Source of the DNA: Henningerozyma blattae CBS 6284
Lineage: Eukaryota > Ascomycota > Saccharomycetes > Saccharomycetales > Saccharomycetaceae
Direction: 5' to 3'
DNA length: 64,000 nt
Assembly (NCBI RefSeq): GCF_000315915.1
Contig: NC_020185.1
Coordinates: forward strand, 1,798,001 to 1,862,000
In this document: in pieces, positions 46,169 to 54,022 of the stretch
How the letters are laid out: the number at the start of each line of letters is the position of its first letter
Numbering within the stretch: position 1 is the first letter of the stretch
The notes under the pieces: model-generated
What the model saw: only the letters and a program-made list of their open reading frames with translations
Databases searched by the model: none
Told to the model about the DNA's origin: nothing
Made by a program: the position numbers and the translations under genes

Positions 46169-49100
46169 ATGTCATATATATCTCCGGAGGAGATCACTAT
46201 CAAACCTGCTAAATGTGGCGTATTTCAACAATTTGTTCAATATAAAAATGGCAGCTTATCAAAAGAACAACCAAACTCTGCACTTTTCGAGAAATTTGTT
46301 CATAGTTCACGAATTTCAAAAGACTCCTCGTTCATACCGACAATTGATATTTCGCAAGAATATACAATTGAATTCCCAATAAATGATTTGTCAAATTTAC
46401 CTTATCCACGTGAATGGGTATTTTCATTAATAAATATTTCAAATCCAAGCATAAATATCAATGACACTTTCATAATTGAATCTTTCGAAAAATTAAACGA
46501 AACAGACGCCAAGTTAGATAACCAAGCCACTAATAGGATTAGATTAAATATTTGTTTAGCAACACCAGTTGCACATTCAACTTCAAATGTATTAAAATCA
46601 GGATTTTACATATTACAGTGTCCAATGTTGGATTTTTATTTAAGTGTCATGGTCCAATATACGTTGTTGTCGTTAAATAATCATTCAAAGGACTCTAACT
46701 TATTATTTCCAAATATATCAAATTTAACATCAAATACAAATGTTAGTAATACTGGCGACATATCAATTTCAAGCACAACTATGCTACACTCACCCTCAAA
46801 GAGTAATTTCAGCTCTTCTATATCGTTAGTTTCACCAATCCAGAGTACAATTGAGGAAAGTTATGAGGATTATAATGATAATACCAATACTACAGGCATA
46901 GACAGCATTAACAACATTACATCAGATACAGTACACTATCCTTCACAAAATATTCAAAGAAGTGTAAATGCATCCCCACTAAGATCGCAGATACTAGAAA
47001 ATAGTAAAGAAGAATGGACTGCAGAAATTAGCAATAAGGACAATAATATTCGAGATATAAATAATCCAACTATTAAAATCACTACTACAAATTCTATCTT
47101 ATCTACAGACAATCCAAGCGTAATAAGCTTACAAAATGAAATTGTACCAAAGTTACAAAAGCAAAACTCACATCAACAGCAACAGCAACTATATAGTTCG
47201 GTTGTTACAAATATAAACTCGATTTCACATCATGGTTACATTCCTTTTCCAGAGCATTTAGATAATTGGATTCCTGATGGTCCGCATTTTCGTTATCAAC
47301 TACAATTTTTAGAAAATTCAATACTTCATAGACAGCCACATATTTGGAAAAGTATTAACAACAGATTAATTAAGATATTAGAGACTCTAACATCAGTAAC
47401 TTCAGAATGTTTTTATTTGAATAAGTATATTAAATCGGCTTTTAAATTTCAAATTCCAAACAATCATCCTTTATATTCACCAGTTGTTATATCATTGAAA
47501 AATTTAATTAATTCACAAATAAATGAAATTGATTCAATAATTTTTCAATTTAAAAATATTCTAATTCCACCTGTTACTGATATTTTAAACAACTCCGTTA
47601 ACTTAAAAGAGTCTTCTAAGAGACAGAAGATTTATTTGGAAAATTCCAAGTCATTTTATTCAGCAATGAATCAGAAAGCTAAAACTCACACATTTGCGAA
47701 TAAACAAAAAAATATTGACTTAACCTTAAAGATTAAAAAAAAATTCGAATTATCAAGAATAGATTATTATGATTATTTGTATCAATCATTTTATTCTGGT
47801 TTACCCTTGAGAAAATTACATTCCTCAATATATCTTTTAAATGAAATTAATTCACATTCAATGATGAGTAATTCTAATTTAATCACTTCAAAATTAATTA
47901 GAAATTTATTAAAGGATAAATTAACAGAATTAAACAATTACGAAACAAAAAATTTTATCAGCAAATATCAACCCTCGGTTCAATCGATTTATAATCAAAT
48001 CGAAAAGTCAACTACTTACAATGACATTAATAAAACTTATTTCCCATTGGATCTAGATATCAAAGAGGGCGTTCTTTGGGTTAAAAATAATAAAAACCTC
48101 CCCCCATCTTCTAATTCACTTTCAGCCAATATTACACCGACGACGACATTCAATTCAAACTTTAATAGTCCTAACACTATGGCAAATAATTTAATAATGA
48201 ATAATGAATCTCATTCAAATAAATTAATTTCTGCCGCTTCAAATACTTCTACTTCATCAGGCTGGCATAAGAATTGGGTTGTATTAAAAGGTTCAACTCT
48301 CACGTTATTTACGAACTGGAAAAAATTAGATCCTGTCAACCAGGCAACTGGAGTAGCATATTCATCAGCTCAAATTGTGCCGTCTTCTGCAAACTCTTCT
48401 CATGATTCACTATCATTATCTGATAAGCATATTATTAACATGGCAATGGCATGTACCAAACAAATTGATCCATGCACTTTTGAAATTTTGACTTCAAATC
48501 AACTCAATAAGAAGGGTATTCGTTTTCAAGCTGAAAGCCCAGATGATTTAAAATCGTGGCTAAATGTTTTGAATATGGCTACGCATGATGTTTTAGCAAC
48601 CTACTCGCAGGGTAACAGTCAAACAAGCAGCAATGGTATCATTATCTATACATGCAGTGATGGTCACAATATCAATGTATTGAAAAATAAAAACAAACCT
48701 TTAATGGTTGTTTCAGAAAAAGAAATTCAAGGTCATCAAATAAATATCAACAGTCATGATCATATAAAGAAAAGCCATGTATCAACTTTATCAGATACGT
48801 TAAAAATTAATACAAACCCAGTTAAGCAACCTTCATCATCTTCATTATTAGATATTGTTAGGCAAAATGACAAGTCAAATTTGATTTGCTGTGACTGCGG
48901 AGATACAAATGATGTTGAATGGATTTCCATCAACTTACTCTGTATGGTATGCATTAAATGTTCAGGTATTCATAGATCTTTGGGTTCGCATGTTTCTAAG
49001 ATTCGTTCTTTAACTTTAGATAAGTTTTCCAATAACGAATTGAATTACTTGATCGTAAATAACGTTTCAAATGCAATTTTCAATTCGATTTATGAATCAG

Positions 49101-49759
49101 ATATTACGAATTTGAATAAAATAGGCAAAATAACCGCAAATTCAAGCAATTCTGAGCGTACTATTTTTATTAAAAACAAATATATTACAAAGTCATTTGT
49201 CGAAGATAACAAGCAAGAATCTGCAGAAACATTAAAATCACTAAGAAAAGGTATTCAGCTAGATAGTGTGTATCTTCTACAGAAATCTATTGCACAAAGT
49301 AAAAATTCCTTAAGAGATGTAGATAATTATTCGAATTCTATTAATTCAGATAATAACACATCTTTATTTGAATCGTCATTAAAGCATTATAAAATGGTAA
49401 ATGATAAGCCACTGTTCGGAATTTCGGAATTCCTAATTAGTAATGGTTTGCCATTGAATAACATTCCAAGTGAGACTTCATATATACTTCCTGAATCCCT
49501 CAAGTATTGGCGTTCACGACTAGAAATTTATGGCACTTTTGGAGTTTTAACAACTCCGAAGACTGTATATGCATCTCAAAATATAGTAAGACCTATCAAT
49601 ACTAAGAATAATTCGCCTGCTAACCGTTTAGATATAAATGATACACGGGTTGAGGATTCTGGTCATCGTTGGAATATCAGTCCTAAGAGTCCTCAGATAT
49701 TGAAAAATTCTTCGAAACTATTTATTCCTAAACAACTAAAAAAGGCTTCAAATAAGTAA
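46169..49759 (+). CDS. AGE1: ArfGAP with BAR-like and PH domains (Age1)
   Basis: 1,196 residues, far longer than S. cerevisiae Age1 (482). Age1 is a GTPase-activating protein for Arf1/Arf2 in Golgi and endosomal traffic. Order: N-terminal domain (1-170) with VEF/IEFPINDLSNLPYPREW; Ser/Asn-rich linker; helical BAR-like region (about 357-627, starting HFRYQLQFLENSILHRQPHI); PH domain about 695-808 (GWHKNWVVLKGSTLTLF ... FQAESPDDLKSWLNVLN); and ArfGAP zinc finger about 900-1010 (LICCDCGDTNDVEWISINLL; CIKCSGIHRSLGSHVSKIRS with the GIHR catalytic Arg). This is an ACAP-type layout. The C-terminus is Ser/Asn/Pro-rich. Position between RBA50 and SPS1 matches YDR524C. Confidence 0.88.
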   Translation: MSYISPEEITIKPAKCGVFQQFVQYKNGSLSKEQPNSALFEKFVHSSRISKDSSFIPTIDISQEYTIEFPINDLSNLPYPREWVFSLINISNPSININDTFIIESFEKLNETDAKLDNQATNRIRLNICLATPVAHSTSNVLKSGFYILQCPMLDFYLSVMVQYTLLSLNNHSKDSNLLFPNISNLTSNTNVSNTGDISISSTTMLHSPSKSNFSSSISLVSPIQSTIEESYEDYNDNTNTTGIDSINNITSDTVHYPSQNIQRSVNASPLRSQILENSKEEWTAEISNKDNNIRDINNPTIKITTTNSILSTDNPSVISLQNEIVPKLQKQNSHQQQQQLYSSVVTNINSISHHGYIPFPEHLDNWIPDGPHFRYQLQFLENSILHRQPHIWKSINNRLIKILETLTSVTSECFYLNKYIKSAFKFQIPNNHPLYSPVVISLKNLINSQINEIDSIIFQFKNILIPPVTDILNNSVNLKESSKRQKIYLENSKSFYSAMNQKAKTHTFANKQKNIDLTLKIKKKFELSRIDYYDYLYQSFYSGLPLRKLHSSIYLLNEINSHSMMSNSNLITSKLIRNLLKDKLTELNNYETKNFISKYQPSVQSIYNQIEKSTTYNDINKTYFPLDLDIKEGVLWVKNNKNLPPSSNSLSANITPTTTFNSNFNSPNTMANNLIMNNESHSNKLISAASNTSTSSGWHKNWVVLKGSTLTLFTNWKKLDPVNQATGVAYSSAQIVPSSANSSHDSLSLSDKHIINMAMACTKQIDPCTFEILTSNQLNKKGIRFQAESPDDLKSWLNVLNMATHDVLATYSQGNSQTSSNGIIIYTCSDGHNINVLKNKNKPLMVVSEKEIQGHQININSHDHIKKSHVSTLSDTLKINTNPVKQPSSSSLLDIVRQNDKSNLICCDCGDTNDVEWISINLLCMVCIKCSGIHRSLGSHVSKIRSLTLDKFSNNELNYLIVNNVSNAIFNSIYESDITNLNKIGKITANSSNSERTIFIKNKYITKSFVEDNKQESAETLKSLRKGIQLDSVYLLQKSIAQSKNSLRDVDNYSNSINSDNNTSLFESSLKHYKMVNDKPLFGISEFLISNGLPLNNIPSETSYILPESLKYWRSRLEIYGTFGVLTTPKTVYASQNIVRPINTKNNSPANRLDINDTRVEDSGHRWNISPKSPQILKNSSKLFIPKQLKKASNK

Positions 49760-50206
49760 TAAGTACCTCTTCAGATTTTTAACCTTAGTAAATATTCATT
49801 ACTTTTAACATCTACAGCGCAATATATAATTATTAATTCTTTTCATATCAATTATATTTTGCTTCAAATTTAGCATTTTTCGTCTGTTAACATTTTTAAG
49901 GTAACGTCACTATTAAGGCGTCACAAAAGGCTAATGCATAATAACTAGTTCTATTTTGTGTAATTAGCAGTAATAGATACATATGGAAAAGTAAAAAAGA
50001 AAATCAAAAGGAATGCGACTCTAAAATATAACATCACTTTTTTACAGTAGTTTTTTTTATTATTGCTCAAATAAATAAAATTTAATATCAAAATCTTTGG
50101 ATACTTGATTAATTAGTTTCATAATTAAGAAATATTTGGAAGTTATTCGTTGTTTAAGTTTTCATTGCTAAAACCAATATATTCTAATTAGAACTGTGAT
50201 TTTATA
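49760..50206. other. Intergenic, SPS1 promoter
   Basis: 447 bp. Contains one MSE-like element (49920-49928) and A/T homopolymers; no gene. Confidence 0.5.
49920..49928 (+). promoter_or_regulatory. MSE-like GTCACAAAA upstream of SPS1
   Basis: GTCACAAAA fits the Ndt80 middle-sporulation element core (CRCAAAW with a 5' GN), about 280 bp before the SPS1 ATG. It suits a sporulation kinase gene. Confidence 0.5.
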
Positions 50207-51757
50207 ATGTCTCAGCTTTATAAGAATCCTACACAACCATCCTCACTCTTTCTTATGGAAAAATGTGTAGGTAGAGGTAATTTTGGGGATGTTTATAAGG
50301 CAGTTGAAATAAAGAGCGGTAAGATTGTTGCCATTAAAGTTGTTAATCTAGAACATACTAATGAAGATATTGAATTACTATCTCAAGAAATATTTTTCTT
50401 AGCAGAATTAAGATCTCCCTATGTTACTAAATATTTGACTACACTATTGGAAGACGTGTCGATATGGATTGTAATGGAGTATTGCGGAGGTGGTTCCTGT
50501 GCAGATTTAATAAAATATGCCTATAAGCGAGGATTACCTGAAAACAAAGCTTCATTTATTACAAAAGAAGTTCTTAAAGGTTTAAGGTATTTGCATGAGC
50601 AAAAGAAAATCCATCGTGACATTAAAGCAGCCAATATATTATTAACCGATGATGGTATGGTAAAACTTGGTGATTTTGGAGTAAGTGGACAAATTAAAGC
50701 TACTTTAAAAAAAGACACTTTCGTTGGAACTCCATACTGGATGGCACCTGAAGTAGTAAAGAAAGATGAATCAGGCTATAATGAAAAAGCAGATATCTGG
50801 TCTTTGGGAATTACTGTTTACGAATTGTTGAAAGGTTGTCCTCCTTTAGCAAAGTATGATCCTATGAAAGTGATGATAAGTGTCCCTAAAAGAAGAGCCC
50901 CAAAACTTCATGGGCATTATTCAGAAGACGCAAAATCTTTTATATCTCATTGCTTAATTAAAGATCCTAATGCAAGGCCAAATGCTAAAACTTTATCAAA
51001 ATTTCCTTTTGTAAATCATAATGAGATTTCACATTTAAAATCAGATGTCGATTATGTTAAAAAATTAGAATCAGAAAGAAAGTATCTCAAAAATCCTAAA
51101 TTTCCCTTAAATAATAAAGTTTATGATAACTGTCCAGGAACAGTCGAATGGGATTTTGATCCTGGAAAAACTCTATCCAATAAGGCTAATAAAATAATAA
51201 TAATTGCGGTAGTAATAGCAATAATAGTTGTAATAATGATAATTATTATAACGAAAATAGACTATCTAATTATAATTACCAACATTATTCTAGAGGAAAT
51301 TTACAAAATAGGACAAGAAGCTGAAAATTCCCCCATTAGTCCCTCTTCAAATAATATAAGCCCCATATCACCAGCGATTGGCAACTTAGAGACACCATTG
51401 ACATCCCATGGAACGATATCTTTTCGAAAATATGACAACCATAATATTAATAATGTTAATATATACAATACTAATAATAAACAGAATAATGAAAATTATT
51501 TAATTGGTGAGCAAGGAGTAACATGTCAACAGAGAATGCAAGATCCAAGAATGAGAGATTTTGATTATATGACTAACGTAATATTTTTTAGCTTTAAAAG
51601 AATGAATGAGAGAGCAAATGATGACGTCGTGAGAAGCTACGTATTAGGTATGTTAAATAAGTTCGAATCTACAGAAGAAAAGGTTCCAGGCTTCTGCCAG
51701 ATTTTTATAGAAGAAGTAGCGATGCGTATGGATGCCATTAATGACTATTTAAAATAA
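50207..51757 (+). CDS. SPS1: Sps1, GCK-type sporulation kinase
   Basis: 516 residues (S. cerevisiae 490). Sps1 is a Ste20-family germinal-centre kinase needed for prospore membrane closure and spore wall formation. Kinase domain about 15-275: GRGNFGDVYKAVE, Lys44, catalytic HRD (IHRDIKAANILL, Asp138), DFG (Asp156), GTPYWMAPEVV, WSLGITVYELLKGCPPLAKY. The C-terminal domain includes EQGVTCQQRMQDPRMRDFDY and a terminal helix, typical of Sps1. Between them, about residues 328-372 are an unusual Ile/Val-rich stretch (51,190-51,320) that looks like a frame-shifted Asn-rich linker; see findings. Lies beside SPS22/SPS2 as in S. cerevisiae (YDR523C/YDR522C). Confidence 0.93.
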   Translation: MSQLYKNPTQPSSLFLMEKCVGRGNFGDVYKAVEIKSGKIVAIKVVNLEHTNEDIELLSQEIFFLAELRSPYVTKYLTTLLEDVSIWIVMEYCGGGSCADLIKYAYKRGLPENKASFITKEVLKGLRYLHEQKKIHRDIKAANILLTDDGMVKLGDFGVSGQIKATLKKDTFVGTPYWMAPEVVKKDESGYNEKADIWSLGITVYELLKGCPPLAKYDPMKVMISVPKRRAPKLHGHYSEDAKSFISHCLIKDPNARPNAKTLSKFPFVNHNEISHLKSDVDYVKKLESERKYLKNPKFPLNNKVYDNCPGTVEWDFDPGKTLSNKANKIIIIAVVIAIIVVIMIIIITKIDYLIIITNIILEEIYKIGQEAENSPISPSSNNISPISPAIGNLETPLTSHGTISFRKYDNHNINNVNIYNTNNKQNNENYLIGEQGVTCQQRMQDPRMRDFDYMTNVIFFSFKRMNERANDDVVRSYVLGMLNKFESTEEKVPGFCQIFIEEVAMRMDAINDYLK

Positions 51758-52074
51758 GTACTCTTTAAATAAAAAACTATTTAATTATTTTAATGACATT
51801 TTGGAAAAGATAGAAAGTTGATTAAGAATTTCTTCAGAATACTCCAGTATTTCATCTTGGTATAATATTTTTGTGGTATTAATTATCGTAAAAAAGAAAT
51901 GTGATAACAAAAATTTGTGGCAATAAATATAAATAAGTAAAAAATCTTTATATAAAAAAAATTAAAAATACAAATACTTTCAAGGAGAAGAATTAAAACA
52001 AGTTAATCTTTTCTAACTAGTCTCTAAATTGTCTCTTATTCTGAAAGGTGAAAGAAGTTGAAAAGAGAAATATC
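51758..52074. other. Intergenic, SPS22/SPS2 promoter
   Basis: 317 bp between codirectional SPS1 and SPS22/SPS2. Two MSE-like elements lie within it; see the next entry. Confidence 0.5.
51868..51921 (-). promoter_or_regulatory. Two MSE-like elements upstream of SPS22/SPS2
   Basis: TTTTTGTGGT at 51868-51877 and ATTTGTGGC at 51913-51921 read on the minus strand as ACCACAAAAA and GCCACAAAT. Both contain the Ndt80 core, 150-210 bp before the ATG. Confidence 0.6.
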
Positions 52075-53751
52075 ATGAAAAATCTTTTTATTATATTAAG
52101 CTATCTGTTAACAGCTTCTGCAGGAGTAATTCAAAATGATCATTCAAAATTTGTTGTAAACGGTAAAATGAATGGAGGTAATAAAGTCCAGAAGCCGTTA
52201 CCTGCTACTAATTTAGAATCTTTTGTTATTCCTGTTGAATTTAATGTCAAGGAAGAATCCACTGGTAACAAGAATAAACAAAATAATAACAAAAATGAAG
52301 TCTTTGAAATGCAAAAAAAAAATGGTGAAAAAGAAAATAGTAAAAATAAAAAAGAGGGAGAAAGTATAGGGTCAAAAGAGAGTTCTAAGGAAGAGGTGAC
52401 TCAGAATACAAAACCAAAGCCCAGCTCTGTTCCATATTTTAAGTTAAATGAGGAAAGGGAAGACGTAAAGGAAAATCCAAAAGAAAAAGATGTAAAAGAA
52501 GAAAATTTTAACCCAAAACAATTTGAAAAATCTACACCAATTTTAGAGATTTGTAGAAAATCTCAACATAATATTGAATCAAAAGAATACTTAGATAATC
52601 TGCAAAGCCAATGTGATACGATAATGGGAACAATAAATATTACTGGATTTGATGGTCCATCCATCAATTTAGGTAATATAGAACATATTCAAGGTGATTT
52701 GATAATACAAAACTGCCCAGATACGGTATCAATTGAGGCACATAAGTTAGTAAATATTGATGGAATGTTCGCTTTACAAAGCTTAACTTCACTTGTTACT
52801 TTAGAAATTCCAGTTCTTGTCAGAGTTAAAAAAATTGAATGGAAAGTAGTACCAATTTTAAATTTTGTTAATATTAATCATAATATTAAAGATATTATAT
52901 CAATTGTGATTTCTGATACATCCTTATCATCCATTGAAGGTTTTAATAATATTCAAGAAATTGAAGTATTCAATATTAATAATAACAGATTTTTAGAAAC
53001 TTTAGATAGTAATATTAAGAAAGTTAAGAATCAGCTAAGCGTACATGCAAATGCCAAAGAATTAGAATTAAGAATGCCACTACTGGAAGAGGCTGAAAAT
53101 ATTACAATTAGAGACACTTCATTTGTATCATTCCCAAGATTGAGAAAAGTAGATAGCTCTCTGGAATTCATTGAAAATATGTTTACGAGTTTAGAAATTC
53201 CAACACTTGAAACTGTTGGTGGTACCTTGGGTATTATTGATAATAGCAACCTAAACGTAGTCGATTTTATGAATATAACTTCAATTCAAGGTGGTTTAAT
53301 GGTATCAAATAATTCTCTCCTAACAACTTTGGAGTCATTTCAATCATTAAAGCAGATAGGAGGGGCCATACATTTTGAAGGCTCGTTTGAAAAAATGGAA
53401 TTTCCCGAATTAAAATTGGTTAAAGGAAGTGCGTTTATTAAGAGTAATTCTAATATGTTGGATTGCAACACCTGGACAGCACCTATTGGTGGGCGTTCCA
53501 TAATCAGAGGTGGTCAAATTAAATGTGTCTCGGGTAAAAACCAGCGTACCCAAAATTTTAATGAAGATGGTGATTTAGTTGGAAGCACAGAAACTATTCT
53601 ACTTAGTGGGATGAAGAACTCTCTTGACTCTTCTCCCAAAGTGTCTCACGGTATTAACTCTGCAATCACTAACAATTCTACTAAAGCAACTCTTTCGTTC
53701 TTCTGCATTCTTTTGCAGATTGGTTTTAGTTTATTTGGCTTGTATATGTAG
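52075..53751 (+). CDS. SPS22: Sps22/Sps2, GPI-anchored sporulation wall protein (Ecm33 family)
   Basis: 558 residues from the ATG at 52075; the frame upstream starts only with GTG. Sps2 and Sps22 act redundantly in organising the beta-glucan layer of the spore wall. Signal peptide MKNLFIILSYLLTASAG; Lys/Glu/Asn-rich spacer about 30-160; then the receptor-L-like repeat domain of the Ecm33/Sps2 family, with Leu/Ile strands such as INLGNIEHIQGDLIIQNCPD, VTLEIPVLVRVKKIEWKVVP, TSIQGGLMVSNNSLLTTLES and MEFPELKLVKGSAFIKSNSN. The hydrophobic C-terminus LSFFCILLQIGFSLFGLYM follows an Asn/Ser/Thr segment, a GPI-attachment signal. Which of SPS2/SPS22 it equals cannot be told here; one copy serves for both sister positions. 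Confidence 0.88.
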   Translation: MKNLFIILSYLLTASAGVIQNDHSKFVVNGKMNGGNKVQKPLPATNLESFVIPVEFNVKEESTGNKNKQNNNKNEVFEMQKKNGEKENSKNKKEGESIGSKESSKEEVTQNTKPKPSSVPYFKLNEEREDVKENPKEKDVKEENFNPKQFEKSTPILEICRKSQHNIESKEYLDNLQSQCDTIMGTINITGFDGPSINLGNIEHIQGDLIIQNCPDTVSIEAHKLVNIDGMFALQSLTSLVTLEIPVLVRVKKIEWKVVPILNFVNINHNIKDIISIVISDTSLSSIEGFNNIQEIEVFNINNNRFLETLDSNIKKVKNQLSVHANAKELELRMPLLEEAENITIRDTSFVSFPRLRKVDSSLEFIENMFTSLEIPTLETVGGTLGIIDNSNLNVVDFMNITSIQGGLMVSNNSLLTTLESFQSLKQIGGAIHFEGSFEKMEFPELKLVKGSAFIKSNSNMLDCNTWTAPIGGRSIIRGGQIKCVSGKNQRTQNFNEDGDLVGSTETILLSGMKNSLDSSPKVSHGINSAITNNSTKATLSFFCILLQIGFSLFGLYM

Positions 53752-54022
53752 CACTAGTGTTTTGAAGGTTCTCAAATATATGCCTTTATAAAAATGATTT
53801 ATATTTTTATATTTTCTAGTTATTAATTTTTACTTAGTGACATTCGTCCCTTTCCAATATTTTCTCCGACGGCGATATGTGGACTTGTTTATCTGTGAAA
53901 TTGGTAGCTAACGAAAAGTTTCATTAGCTAGTATTAATGAAGACCTAGTTTTAGATGCACATCTTTCCATATCTATAAACAAAATAATAATATCAATATT
54001 CTAGTGGAGGTACTATATCGAA

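Noticed and set aside
53800..53825. ARS consensus-like TTTTATATTTT and similar matches
   Set aside because: Such 11-mers are frequent by chance in AT-rich DNA; without a B element or replication data no origin is called.
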